Shown one piece after another: positions 17,150 through 26,187 of a stretch of 64,000 nt of DNA; position 1 is the first letter of the stretch; every line of letters starts with the position of its first letter. The notes beneath the pieces are model-generated. The model was not told the DNA's origin, did not search any database, and saw nothing but the letters and a program-made list of their open reading frames with translations. The stretch lies in NCBI GenBank assembly GCA_964353175.1, contig CAYGUX010000003.1:174040-238039 (forward strand), in the 5' to 3' direction. A program made the position numbers and the translations under genes. This DNA is from JAIYCX01 sp964353175 (lineage in GTDB: Bacteria > Bdellovibrionota_C > UBA2361 > SZUA-149 > DAOLCO01).

Positions 17150-17710
17150 CTACTCAGCTAAAAGAATCTCAACCTGTTCCCTAACTGTCCTACTGCCCGG
17201 GCTTAACATTGAGCTAAACCTAGCTCTGACCTTCCCGTTCTTATCCACGAGAAATTTTACAAAATTCCATCCTGGATCTCCTTCAAACTCCTCTCCACTT
17301 AATTCAGTAAGTGCTTTGTAAATCTTCTGCTTACCATCTCCCTTTACATGGTCCTTTTGAAACAAAGGAAAGGTAACTCCATAATTAATTTTACAAAATT
17401 CAGCTATTTCTTGATTTGATCCTGGTTCCTGAGCTCCAAAATCATTACTAGGGAAACCTAGGACAACTAGCCCTTGATCTTGGTAAGTCTTGTATAACTC
17501 CTCTAACTTTTCATATTGAGATGTAAAGCCACACTTGCTTGCAGTATTAACAAATAGGCTTACTTTCCCCTTAAGTGTGGATAGATTTAAACTCTCTCCA
17601 TTTATAAGGGTTCCCCCATAAGTATAAAGATTCTCAGTTTCAGCTTGTAGAGCTGTAGGTATCGTAGAAAAAAGGCCCATTAATATAAAAATCCAAATTT
17701 GTATTCTCAT
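17150..17710 (-). CDS. Periplasmic glutathione peroxidase family protein (thiol peroxidase)
   Basis: This 186-residue protein has a cleavable signal peptide (to about ALQA), so it acts in the periplasm. The peroxidatic Cys60 lies in FVNTASKCGFTSQY, and Gln94 and the WNF motif complete the usual active site. Cys106 in EFCKINYGVTFP matches the resolving Cys of thioredoxin-dependent GPx enzymes. The FPCNQF motif is here FPSNDF (Ser88). It should reduce hydroperoxides using a thioredoxin-like partner rather than glutathione; that is family knowledge. It leads the two-gene unit with the membrane protein at 16335. Confidence 0.92.
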   Translation of the reverse strand: MRIQIWIFILMGLFSTIPTALQAETENLYTYGGTLINGESLNLSTLKGKVSLFVNTASKCGFTSQYEKLEELYKTYQDQGLVVLGFPSNDFGAQEPGSNQEIAEFCKINYGVTFPLFQKDHVKGDGKQKIYKALTELSGEEFEGDPGWNFVKFLVDKNGKVRARFSSMLSPGSRTVREQVEILLAE

Positions 17711-17820
17711 GTTTGTAATCTTAGGGTTATCGTAAAACTATATTTACCCCTCAATCATTAAACTAGCAATGAATGTATCTGCATCGTAATTAAAAATCGC
17801 CCCAATATCTATTATAAAAT

Positions 17821-17854
17821 TGGAAAAGGGCGCGTCGGTTCTACCGGCGCGCCT
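17821..17854 (-). terminator. GC-rich hairpin after the 17870 gene
   Basis: GGCGCGTCGG (17829-17838) pairs with CCGGCGCGCC (17844-17853) with one mismatch, loop TTCTA. On the minus strand it is followed by CTTTTCC. It lies 16 bases past the stop at 17870. The short T-run makes it a moderate intrinsic terminator. Confidence 0.6.
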
Positions 17855-17869
17855 AGCGAGTTAGTGTCA

Positions 17870-18361
17870 TCAGAACCTACCCTCTTCTAAAAACTCATCA
17901 ATGTTGTCCAAGCCCGCCTGACCTGGTTTAAAATATCGTACAAACCTCCATGATTCGAACGAATACCTCCCTGAAAGCTCCTGAATCAATCGTTCTCCTT
18001 CTGCATCATCGAAATGATACGAAGCAGGAGGTAAAATGAAAAGGAACTTATTCTCACGTGGGAATACTTCTGTCAAAATTGACTTTGCAGCATCCAATAC
18101 TGGCAAAATCGTTTTTTCTCCTTCAATAAAGAATAGAAACGATAGATTTCCATACTCATCGAACTTAGAACAATCCGAGAAGATATCCTCGAGATTCCTC
18201 TGCTCGATGGGTAAGCGATATTCACAGATATCCCACCCTTCTTCATTTTGGCTTTTTGACCATGGCAAGCGATTGTTCGTGTGATTAATCCGAAAATGAA
18301 TCACTAGGGAATCACTTGCACGAACAGGCATTATCATAGCAACCTCACCTTCTAGCTCCAA
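17870..18361 (-). CDS. Hypothetical cytoplasmic protein
   Basis: This is a 163-residue acidic protein with no family I recognise. It contains two aromatic-rich stretches (YGNLSFLFFIEGEKTIL and ENKFLFILPPASYHFDD) that look like the core strands of an alpha/beta fold, and a C-terminal LDNIDEFLEEGRF. An internal ATG eight codons in (MIMPVRASDS) is an alternative start. It appears monocistronic, ended by the GC-rich hairpin at 17829-17853. Confidence 0.6.
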   Translation of the reverse strand: MELEGEVAMIMPVRASDSLVIHFRINHTNNRLPWSKSQNEEGWDICEYRLPIEQRNLEDIFSDCSKFDEYGNLSFLFFIEGEKTILPVLDAAKSILTEVFPRENKFLFILPPASYHFDDAEGERLIQELSGRYSFESWRFVRYFKPGQAGLDNIDEFLEEGRF

Positions 18362-18516
18362 TAAGGAACAAAAAACCTTTTGGACACCCGCAACAGACTA
18401 GCAGATTACTTTTCCTTACATAACAAGGAATAACTAAACTAACTATTTATTAGTTCAGAGCTAATATAGATTTTTTAAATGGTGTTCGACCTCGAACAGA
18501 TTAGTTTTTCTTATTG

Positions 18517-18541
18517 AATTTAAGGAGTTAAACCTTAAATT
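18517..18541 (-). terminator. Stem-loop directly after fabH
   Basis: AATTTAAGG (18517-18525) and CCTTAAATT (18533-18541) are perfect arms with a 7-base loop, 6 bases beyond the fabH stop. No T-run follows on the minus strand, so it is a possible end or mRNA-stabilising hairpin rather than a proven terminator. Confidence 0.4.
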
Positions 18542-18547
18542 ATCAGG

Positions 18548-19519
18548 CTACCAGCGCACTAGGGCAGATCCCCAAGTAACCCCTCCACCAAATGCAGATA
18601 AAACAATAATGTCCCCTGACTTCAACTGATTATTTTCATCCATCTCAGCTAAAAGCAAAGGGACGCTCGCAGCGCTAGTATTACCATACTTCTCTATGTT
18701 CATAGGAAAGTGATCTTCTGTGACACTAAGATCAGAAGCTACACTAGATAAAATTCTTTTATTTGCTTGATGAGTGACAAACCAATCAACTTGATCAATA
18801 GAGAATTTATTCTCCTCTACTATCGATCTGTTAATTTCAGATAACTTCCTAACCGCCAACTTAAACACGTCTTTCCCATTCATGTATAAAAAAGGATTAG
18901 CAGTATCAGGATTCTTTGAAGCGACTCCTTTTTCTACTTTTAGAATATTAGAATAATGTCCGTCTGCACCCAAAGATGTTGCAAGGATTCCACGATTAGT
19001 ATTTTTTTCCCCTCTGAGTATAACCCCTGCTGCACCGTCACCAAATAAGATACAGGTCCCTCTATCTTTAAAATCTAGAATCCTAGAATAAATTTCTGTA
19101 CCAACAACAAGTACAGTGTTTGCTACCCCTGATTTTATAAGACTATCTGCGACCGAAAGGGCATAAAGGAAACCGGAACAAACAGCATTAACATCGAATG
19201 CTAAAGCTCCTCGAATCCCTAACTTTTCTGAGATTAAACAAGCGGTACTAGGGAATACCTGCTCAGGAGTAACTGTCGCACAAATAACTCCATCTATTTC
19301 ATCGACATTAATCCCAGCTCTACTCAAGGCCATCTGACAAGCTGGCGCTGCTAATTCACTTGCAGTAACTCCATCTTCAACATAACGACGCTCAATAATA
19401 CCAGTTCTATCTCTAATCCACTGATCATTCGTGTCTAGGTAAGTTTCAAAATAAGAATTGGGTATTACCTTCTCAGGAACGTTATACCCCGTTCCACATA
19501 TTACACTCTGAATAGTCAC
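18548..19519 (-). CDS. fabH: Beta-ketoacyl-ACP synthase III (KAS III)
   Basis: This 323-residue enzyme condenses acetyl-CoA (or a short acyl-CoA) with malonyl-ACP to start fatty acid synthesis. The catalytic triad is visible: Cys114 in AFDVNAVCSGFLYA, His250 in FVTHQANKRIL, and Asn280 in EKYGNTSAAS. The N-terminal NDQWIRDRTGIIERR segment is also typical. It starts at GTG 19519 behind AAAGG, 11 bases after fabF. It ends the prfA-prmC-murA-hda-fabF-fabH unit. The usual fabD and fabG are not in this window. Confidence 0.96.
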   Translation of the reverse strand: MTIQSVICGTGYNVPEKVIPNSYFETYLDTNDQWIRDRTGIIERRYVEDGVTASELAAPACQMALSRAGINVDEIDGVICATVTPEQVFPSTACLISEKLGIRGALAFDVNAVCSGFLYALSVADSLIKSGVANTVLVVGTEIYSRILDFKDRGTCILFGDGAAGVILRGEKNTNRGILATSLGADGHYSNILKVEKGVASKNPDTANPFLYMNGKDVFKLAVRKLSEINRSIVEENKFSIDQVDWFVTHQANKRILSSVASDLSVTEDHFPMNIEKYGNTSAASVPLLLAEMDENNQLKSGDIIVLSAFGGGVTWGSALVRW

Positions 19520-19530
19520 TATTAACCTTT

Positions 19531-20769
19531 TTATATTTTCTTCAACACAATAGACGAATTAGTTCCACCAAAACCAAATGAGTTTGACATCGCATACTCT
19601 ACCTTCGCGTCTCTAGCATGATGAGGAACATAGTCAAGATCACAACCTTCATCTGGATTATCAAGATTGATGGTTGGAGCAACTACACCTTCCTGTAGAG
19701 TTTTAGCAAGAACGACTGCCTCTAATCCCCCAGCTGCACCTAATAAATGCCCGACCATTGACTTAGTTGAACTCACCAATAGTCCATTGTGAGCCCAATC
19801 ACCGAATGTCTTCTTAATAGCCAATGATTCATTCGGATCATTTAAAGGTGTGGATGTACCATGTGCGTTTACATAGTTAATCTGCTCTTTAGTTATCTTA
19901 CTTTGAGCGATCGCCATTTCCATACATTGCACAGCACCTTCTCCACCTTCAAGCTGGCCAGTGATATGATAAGCATCACAAGAGAATCCATACCCCACCA
20001 CTTCAGCATATATCTTTGCTCCTCTCTTCTTTGCAGCTTCATACTCTTCGAGCACAAGAACGCCTGCGCCTTCACCGATAACAAATCCATCTCTATCTTT
20101 GTCGAAAGGCCGACTTGCTTTAGTCGGTTCATCATTCCTAGTAGAAAGTGCTCGCATCTTACCGAATCCAGCTAATCCAAGCTTAGTGATTGCAGCCTCT
20201 GTGCCACCTGTGACCATCACATCTTGAAGACCATCTTTAATCATCCGATATGCTTCACCGACTGCATGTGTGCCTGACGTACAAGCACTAGTCACTGTAT
20301 AGTTTACTCCCCTTAAACCAATATCTATCGCGATATTTCCGGGAGCTAAATTGGAAATCATTGCTGGGATTAAAAAAGGTGATACCTTTCTAGGTCCACC
20401 GCCAAGTAATGCTTCATGGTTATCCTCTAAACATCGCAAACCACCAATACCTACACCCAATATAGTACCAGCCTTTCGAGCATCTATAGCATCGATTGAA
20501 AGTCCACAATCTTCCCATGCTTCCCTTGCTGCCGCCATTCCGAATAAGGAGAATCTATCGTATCTTTTTACGGCCTTCGGTTCTACATACTTTTCTGGCA
20601 CAAAACCTTTAACTTCCCCGCCGATACGACTTGGATAATCCGTTACGTCCAATTGTTGGACCGTAGCTATGCCAGATTTAGATTCCTTCATAGCGCTCCA
20701 TGAAGTATTCACATCTAATCCTAGGGGTGACACCAAGCCCAATCCAGTTATAACGACTCTTCTTTCCAT
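19531..20769 (-). CDS. fabF: Beta-ketoacyl-ACP synthase II (KAS II)
   Basis: This 412-residue enzyme carries out elongation condensations in fatty acid synthesis. The Cys-His-His active site is visible at Cys163 (TVTSACTSGTHAV), His303 (VNAHGTSTPLND) and His341 (STKSMVGHLLGAAG). N-terminal VVITGLGLVSPLG and C-terminal SNSFGFGGTNSSIVL complete the thiolase fold. It starts 30 bases after hda and precedes fabH by 11 bases. FabF rather than FabB is favoured by the overall motifs and length, not by a test. Confidence 0.95.
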   Translation of the reverse strand: MERRVVITGLGLVSPLGLDVNTSWSAMKESKSGIATVQQLDVTDYPSRIGGEVKGFVPEKYVEPKAVKRYDRFSLFGMAAAREAWEDCGLSIDAIDARKAGTILGVGIGGLRCLEDNHEALLGGGPRKVSPFLIPAMISNLAPGNIAIDIGLRGVNYTVTSACTSGTHAVGEAYRMIKDGLQDVMVTGGTEAAITKLGLAGFGKMRALSTRNDEPTKASRPFDKDRDGFVIGEGAGVLVLEEYEAAKKRGAKIYAEVVGYGFSCDAYHITGQLEGGEGAVQCMEMAIAQSKITKEQINYVNAHGTSTPLNDPNESLAIKKTFGDWAHNGLLVSSTKSMVGHLLGAAGGLEAVVLAKTLQEGVVAPTINLDNPDEGCDLDYVPHHARDAKVEYAMSNSFGFGGTNSSIVLKKI

Positions 20770-20799
20770 TATAATATTAGCTCCATATTTCGTTAAATC

Positions 20800-21459
20800 T
20801 TACTCTCTATCGTCCTTAGACAATATGTTTTTAATTATAGATGGTTTAAACCGATCTCCACTAGCAAGCGCTGCTTCAAGTTCTCTACAGATTGAAGTAA
20901 AACATTCTGGTACAGCAGGCACTTGGTTAATGATCTTAATTAGCTCTTTTTCCTCTAGTCGCATTCCATGACCTTCTAAAATACACTTCAAGACTGGAAG
21001 TAACTCAGATTCGGAGGGGTAACTTATCTCACAAATTTCACCTGAAACCAACCTACTATATATATGTGGGTCAATTTCATCTCGTATAAGTGGTCCCCTA
21101 GTCAATACAAATAATATACTCGGCTTAATTTTTAGCTCTTGATATAAAGCAATAAATCGTTCCGTAGAAAGGCTTTCAGACCCTAGGTAGAATTCACCCT
21201 TAGTAACATCATAATCTAAAACAGTTAATGGTATTTCGCCGGGATTTTGTGAAAACAAGCCGTGCACTAGGTGGCTCTTTCCTGAGCCAGCAGGGCCAAA
21301 GACCAACACCATCTTCCCTTCTTTAAAACTATTTTCCGCAAAAGCACTTTTCAATTCGGCTAACAGATTGAAGGCGTCTATCACCCCAGTATGTGGGATA
21401 AAGTTTTCCAATAAAAGCCCCTCACCTTTGGGGAAGTTTAATGAGAGCTGTGTAGCCAT
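20800..21459 (-). CDS. Hda-like DnaA-family ATPase with N-terminal clamp-binding motif
   Basis: This protein (219 residues from ATG 21459) is a small AAA+ DnaA relative. Walker A is GPAGSGKSHLVHGL. It starts with MATQLSLNFP, which matches the QLSLPL-type sliding-clamp motif at the start of Hda. Hda binds the clamp on DNA and promotes ATP hydrolysis by DnaA, preventing over-initiation. A canonical Walker B is not obvious; LTVLDYD and ILFVLTRGP are the candidates. The murA stop and this ATG overlap as TAATG, which decides the start. Function as a DnaA regulator is inferred from the clamp motif and family; other DnaA-like proteins such as DnaC-type loaders are less likely. Confidence 0.78.
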   Translation of the reverse strand: MATQLSLNFPKGEGLLLENFIPHTGVIDAFNLLAELKSAFAENSFKEGKMVLVFGPAGSGKSHLVHGLFSQNPGEIPLTVLDYDVTKGEFYLGSESLSTERFIALYQELKIKPSILFVLTRGPLIRDEIDPHIYSRLVSGEICEISYPSESELLPVLKCILEGHGMRLEEKELIKIINQVPAVPECFTSICRELEAALASGDRFKPSIIKNILSKDDRE

Positions 21460-22754
21460 TAACAACCTACTACAATTTCTCTTGAATCCATGGAAGGGAT
21501 ACGACTTAACTTCGCTCCCAAGGATGAAAATTTATTAACCAAGTTTTCATACCCACGATCTAAGTGATGCAATTCTCTAATTTGCGTCACGCCCTCTGCG
21601 ACAATTCCTAGTAGGACTAAACCTGCCGCAGCCCTGATATCCAAAGCTTCTACAATCGCACCGCTTAAACTTGAGACTCCCTTAACTATCGCCACACGAT
21701 CAGTAACTCGAATGTCCGCTCCGAATCTCCTATATTCTGCGACATGGCCAAATCTACTTTCAAAAACAGTCTCGTGAATTTCAGTCACGCCGTTAGCAAT
21801 AGTTGCGCAAGCTAAAAAAAGTGCTTGAACATCAGTTGCTACTCCTGGGAATGGAGCGGTTGAGAATGAGGCCGCTATAATTTCCTTCGGACCTCTTAGG
21901 CGAATACTATCTTCAGTGAGATCAATAGTTGCGCCCATTTCCTTTAGTAAGTCTAAAGATGATCTAGCGTTTGCAGGATCAATTCCCTGAACAGTAACAT
22001 CCCCACCTGTCATTAAACCTGCGAGTAAATAAGTTGTAGCTTCTATCCGATCTCCGATAACAGAATGCTCACATCCTCCAAGCTCTTTTTTACCAGTAAT
22101 TTCTATCTCATCTGTGCCCGCGCCCTTGATCTCAGCACCTAAAGCGCACAAAAACTTACACATATCAACTATCTCAGGTTCCTTTGCTACACCACGGATA
22201 ACAGAAGTTCCAGGTATTAAAGCCGCAGCCATAAGTACATTCAAGGTAGCTCCAACGGAAGGATAGGCTAAAGAAACCTCAGCAGGATTCAGTTCGCCAG
22301 GTACAGTTCCCTGAACCACGCCATGCTCCATCCTAAATTCTGCACCAAATGCAGTTAAAGCTTTAAGGTGAATATCTACTGGCCGCGTACCGATGGCATC
22401 GCCTCCCGGTAGCGATATTGAAGCCCGGCCTAATCTTGCAAGCAAAGGTCCCATAAGCCAAAATGAAGCTCTTAGAGTTTTAACTAAACCGTATGGCGCG
22501 ACGCTATTAGTAATATTAGGGGTCTGAAGAGTGACTACCCCATCTCGATATTCGTATGAAGCACCGAAGGATTTTAATATCTTCAATGTGACACTAATAT
22601 CTTCAAGGTCAGGAATATTTGAAAAGGTACATTTTTCTGCAGTTAGTAAACTTGCAAACAAAAGAGGCAAAGAGGCATTTTTAGCTCCACCAACTTTAAC
22701 GCTCCCACGAAGAGGAGTAGCTCTACTACCTTCAATACAAAGAATATCTATCAT
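21459..22754 (-). CDS. murA: UDP-GlcNAc enolpyruvyl transferase MurA, Asp-type
   Basis: This 431-residue enzyme carries out the first committed step of peptidoglycan synthesis. Lys25 in VGGAKNASLP corresponds to the substrate-binding Lys22. The active-site loop reads SLPGGDAIGTRPVD, with Asp119 (codon 22398-22400) in place of the usual Cys115. Cys is the residue alkylated by fosfomycin, and natural Cys-to-Asp MurA enzymes in Chlamydia, Borrelia and mycobacteria are active but resistant. The same is expected here. It lies 36 bases after prmC and overlaps the hda start, so it is central in this operon. Confidence 0.96.
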   Translation of the reverse strand: MIDILCIEGSRATPLRGSVKVGGAKNASLPLLFASLLTAEKCTFSNIPDLEDISVTLKILKSFGASYEYRDGVVTLQTPNITNSVAPYGLVKTLRASFWLMGPLLARLGRASISLPGGDAIGTRPVDIHLKALTAFGAEFRMEHGVVQGTVPGELNPAEVSLAYPSVGATLNVLMAAALIPGTSVIRGVAKEPEIVDMCKFLCALGAEIKGAGTDEIEITGKKELGGCEHSVIGDRIEATTYLLAGLMTGGDVTVQGIDPANARSSLDLLKEMGATIDLTEDSIRLRGPKEIIAASFSTAPFPGVATDVQALFLACATIANGVTEIHETVFESRFGHVAEYRRFGADIRVTDRVAIVKGVSSLSGAIVEALDIRAAAGLVLLGIVAEGVTQIRELHHLDRGYENLVNKFSSLGAKLSRIPSMDSREIVVGC

Positions 22755-22790
22755 TTACCACCAATTAGAAGCTCAGTACTACTACATATC

Positions 22791-23729
22791 TTATAGATGA
22801 CATTCGATAATTCTATCTTTTCCCGCAAGATCAGAGTGAAGAATAACCGACTTAAAGCCATTTTTACTAGCCTCAAATTGTACCCTATTAGCTTGTTTAT
22901 AGCCAATTTCCAAGTATAATTTAATGCTTTTATCTTTAAATTCTAAGGTCTTATGGGTGCTCGCAACTTGTGCAAGTAATCGAAAAACATGCTGTAGTCC
23001 CCCCTCTTCACTAAACAATGCCCTATTGGGTTCAAATTGCCGAACAAATTTACAGATTTCTTGGTCTTCCACTTCAATGTAAGGCAGGTTCGCAAGAATA
23101 ATCAAAGGGTGCTCACTATTAACTTCGGTTACAAGTTCATTGGAGAATAAATCAGCTTTTATAAACCGTGGAATTTGATCCATTGGCAAAAGTCTTGAAG
23201 TATTAATCTTTGCAACCCTTAAAGCATCTTCGCTCAAATCGGATGCAACTTTTATATTTACCAAGGAAGATAAATTACGGTTAACTAACTCTCCGAGCAA
23301 GCTTGTCATGATACATCCCGATCCAGTACCAATGTCTATTAAATTAATTTTTTGATTTTGCTCAATTATAAAAGCTAATGCCTTTTCAACTAGAGTCTCA
23401 GTTTCAGGTCTAGGTATGAGCACCCTATGATCTACATAAAAATCTCTTCCAAAAAACTCTTTTCTATTAAGTATATACGCAAGTGGCTCACCTACGGAAC
23501 GCCTTGCTAATAAATCTAAAAAGATTACAGAAACATCTGCTGAGACACTTTCTAATGAATTTGAAAAAAGATATTCTCGTCCTGCTCCTTCTATCTTTAA
23601 AGCAGAGAGTAAAATCAAATCGGCCTCTAAGGAGCGAATATCATCGTTAGATTGGACTTCTTTCAAAGCAAAAAATCCCTTACGTCTTAATTCCTTTATC
23701 GTTAGATCTCTAGATGCAGGCTCAAGCAT
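22791..23729 (-). CDS. prmC: Release factor glutamine methyltransferase PrmC (HemK)
   Basis: This 312-residue SAM-dependent enzyme methylates the Gln of the GGQ motif in RF1 and RF2. The SAM motif I is LIDIGTGSGCIM, preceded by the family segment VLIPRPETETLVE. The catalytic tetrapeptide, usually NPPY, reads ANLPY here, a common NLPY variant. Its position 7 bases after prfA is the classic arrangement and makes the substrate clear. The N-terminal helical domain (about residues 1-100) is longer than average but ordinary. Confidence 0.95.
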   Translation of the reverse strand: MLEPASRDLTIKELRRKGFFALKEVQSNDDIRSLEADLILLSALKIEGAGREYLFSNSLESVSADVSVIFLDLLARRSVGEPLAYILNRKEFFGRDFYVDHRVLIPRPETETLVEKALAFIIEQNQKINLIDIGTGSGCIMTSLLGELVNRNLSSLVNIKVASDLSEDALRVAKINTSRLLPMDQIPRFIKADLFSNELVTEVNSEHPLIILANLPYIEVEDQEICKFVRQFEPNRALFSEEGGLQHVFRLLAQVASTHKTLEFKDKSIKLYLEIGYKQANRVQFEASKNGFKSVILHSDLAGKDRIIECHL

Positions 23730-23736
23730 AAGCTCA

Positions 23737-24810
23737 CTAAATATCTTCCTGCCCTTTTAAAGCCTCAGCTCTAAAATGAGCGATTAAGGGATCGAGTACG
23801 ACGCTTAAATCTCCGCCCATTACAGAATCGATCTGATAAATGGTTAACCCTATTCTGTGATCAGTAACCCGACTCTGTGGGAAATTATAAGTTCTAATTT
23901 TCTCAGACCTTTCCCCTGTTCCTATTTGAGATTTTCTATCACTAGACCTTTCAGCATCGACTTTAGACTGCTCTGCATCAAGAAGTCTCGATCTTAATAC
24001 GGTAAGGGCTTTTGCTTTATTTTTATGCTGACTTTTCTCATCCTGACAGATTACCACTAGACCTGATGGGATGTGGGTTACTCTTACCGCGGAGTCAGTA
24101 GTATTTACACTTTGACCGCCAGGTCCAGAAGAACGATATACATCAATCCTAAGGTCCTTATCGGCTATTTGGATATCAACCTCTTCTGCTTCAGGAAGTA
24201 CCGCTACAGTAATTGTACTCGTATGGACTCTACCTTGAGTTTCGGTTTGTGGGACACGTTGTACCCTATGAACGCCGCTCTCATATTTAAAAAGACTATA
24301 AGCCCCCTGACCCTCTATCCTCGCAATAACTTCCTTATATCCTCCAACAGTTCCTACCGAAGAACTCATGACCTCCACTTTCCATCTTCGCTTCTCAGCG
24401 AATCTCACGTACGAAGAAAAAAGCTCTTCTACAAACAATGAAGCTTCATCACCGCCTGTGCCAGCTCTCATTTCCAAAATTACGTTTTTATCATCGTTAG
24501 GATCTTTAGGAAGTAAAAGGATTAAAAGTTCTTGTTTTAATGCCTCTGCCCCTTTTTCCAAATCAGGAATTTCAGCTAATGCAAGCTCCCGAAAGTCCTC
24601 GTCTGAAGACTCTTGGAGAATTTGTTTATTTTCTGTGAGATCGCTGGTTATTTTCTCCCACTCCTTAAATCTCACCACTATCGGTTCAATATCAGATCGT
24701 TCCTTAGATATTTCTCTAAAGCGATTCATATCCTTCATCAGCTCAGGATCAGTTAGTTTAGAAGTAAGTTCCTCAAAACGAGATACTACGTAAGAGAGTT
24801 TTTGAAGCAT
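23737..24810 (-). CDS. prfA: Peptide chain release factor 1
   Basis: This 357-residue factor reads UAA and UAG stop codons. The GGQ motif appears in SSGPGGQSVNTTDSAVRV, and the codon-recognition tripeptide is PQT in RVPQTETQGR, matching the PxT of RF1 rather than the SPF of RF2. The C-terminal RTYNFPQSRVTDHRIG is also typical. It heads the minus-strand operon and directly precedes prmC, which modifies it. Release factor 3 is encoded separately at 8347. Confidence 0.97.
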   Translation of the reverse strand: MLQKLSYVVSRFEELTSKLTDPELMKDMNRFREISKERSDIEPIVVRFKEWEKITSDLTENKQILQESSDEDFRELALAEIPDLEKGAEALKQELLILLLPKDPNDDKNVILEMRAGTGGDEASLFVEELFSSYVRFAEKRRWKVEVMSSSVGTVGGYKEVIARIEGQGAYSLFKYESGVHRVQRVPQTETQGRVHTSTITVAVLPEAEEVDIQIADKDLRIDVYRSSGPGGQSVNTTDSAVRVTHIPSGLVVICQDEKSQHKNKAKALTVLRSRLLDAEQSKVDAERSSDRKSQIGTGERSEKIRTYNFPQSRVTDHRIGLTIYQIDSVMGGDLSVVLDPLIAHFRAEALKGQEDI

Positions 24811-25107
24811 ATCTATTTAGTCGATTAATATTGTATGTTGAATTTAGAGGGTTTTAGACTAAAACCTTGGGGAAATAAAGGTCTTAGGTCAATTTTTATA
24901 TAAATATTAGGCTTTCCACTCTATGGTTCACCAACTTTCCCTGAAGTTAATAGATAAAGTAGGTGAAAAATTTTACACTAACCCTAACTGTATCTCTAAA
25001 TAAATACCAGTAAGGCAAGAGACTACCTAACAAACTAGATTTCCTTCTTGCTCAATTCTTATAATAGAGTATTTTAAAAGCCTTGAAAATTTAGACAAAG
25101 AAGTACC

Positions 25108-25971
25108 ATGTCCGAAGAAACAACCCCATCCTATCCTCCACTTAATTCATGCGTTCTCATTGATTCTCGGATGAGTTCACGACTTGAATTGAAATCATAC
25201 ATTCAATCAACGAATTTATTTGAAACACTCATAGAACCCGACACACTCAATCATGGAATTAAGACTATTACCGAGCAACAAATACATACTTGCATATTCG
25301 GCCCGTCTGTAAAAAGCGAAAATATTCAAGGATTTCTAAATGACCTTAAGGTGGCAGACTATAAGGCCGATTGCGCATTCCTTTCTACCTACCGTGAAGG
25401 CACAAAAGAAGAGATAGAAGGGATACACATGCAAGTGATGTTCCCGTGCTCAAGACAAACCTTCAATTCCGGAATCATCCAAGCCTTACAAAATGCCAAT
25501 GGCGGCACACTTCCTCCTACCAGAAGAAATAACCCCTTAACTGGAGAGCCGTTATACTTAAAGAATACCATCGAGAAACTAGAACTCGATGACTCTAATA
25601 ATAGTTTTGTATATTCAACCAGCAATCCTAGAAACATACGTTTACAACAAAATTCTATTGAAACAGAATCCAACTCATTTATAAGTCAAGCTTCTGAGCT
25701 AACTAAATTCCTGCTTGAAATTGAACCGCAAAATTTAAGATTTAAAGCTGATGGTTCTCCAAGTAAAATGACCACCGAAACTATTCAAGCCTTAGTCTTT
25801 AAACTGTTTGCCAATAAAAAAAATGAGAATGGGGTCATGGACTTTAAATTCAACCTTGAACATCTTCTCTATGACTGGATTCAAGTTGCAACTCAACATG
25901 GAAGAAAGATCGCCAATGCTCGCCTAAAAGAGGGAATCTTAAACTACTTTAGCAAGGCCAAAAGTAGATAA
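25108..25971 (+). CDS. Protein with degenerate receiver-like N-terminus
   Basis: This 287-residue protein has no sure family. The N-terminus reads like a response-regulator receiver (CVLIDSRMSSRLELKSYI, then IHTCIFGPSVKSENIQGFLNDLK). However, the phosphorylatable Asp position (usually LLDxxMP) is IFGPSV and the acidic pair is reduced to one Asp. It would therefore be a pseudo-receiver that cannot be phosphorylated in the usual way. The rest is helical, with a low-complexity middle (residues about 135-190). A clean TATAAT lies at 25060-25065 without an obvious -35. It stands alone between divergent and convergent neighbours; the 297 bases upstream hold nothing else I recognise. Confidence 0.65.
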   Translation: MSEETTPSYPPLNSCVLIDSRMSSRLELKSYIQSTNLFETLIEPDTLNHGIKTITEQQIHTCIFGPSVKSENIQGFLNDLKVADYKADCAFLSTYREGTKEEIEGIHMQVMFPCSRQTFNSGIIQALQNANGGTLPPTRRNNPLTGEPLYLKNTIEKLELDDSNNSFVYSTSNPRNIRLQQNSIETESNSFISQASELTKFLLEIEPQNLRFKADGSPSKMTTETIQALVFKLFANKKNENGVMDFKFNLEHLLYDWIQVATQHGRKIANARLKEGILNYFSKAKSR

Positions 25972-26187
25972 TTCCTAGCTACATATCCTAATTTCGTACT
26001 ATACTTTTTAGAACTCACTGTATTTTGATTTGACAAAATACCACTCCTACAGTAGCCATATATGTAAAAGAAATCTGGGTAGAAAGGCGTAAGGGGAGTC
26101 CCCTAATCCGCGTTTAAGAATGAAGAACTATGGGAATGTAGTTTTTTGTTGTTGGGCGTAGTGAGTGGTAGTCAATAGTTTACACCA

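Noticed and set aside
18483..18498. TGTTCGACCTCGAACA inverted repeat near fabH, reminiscent of a LexA-type site
   Set aside because: It lies downstream of fabH and over 100 bases past any start codon, so a regulatory role is not supported.
26040..26187. AGGGGAGTCCCCT as a terminator after the pseudo-receiver gene
   Set aside because: The loop is too small for the full stem and no T-run follows.
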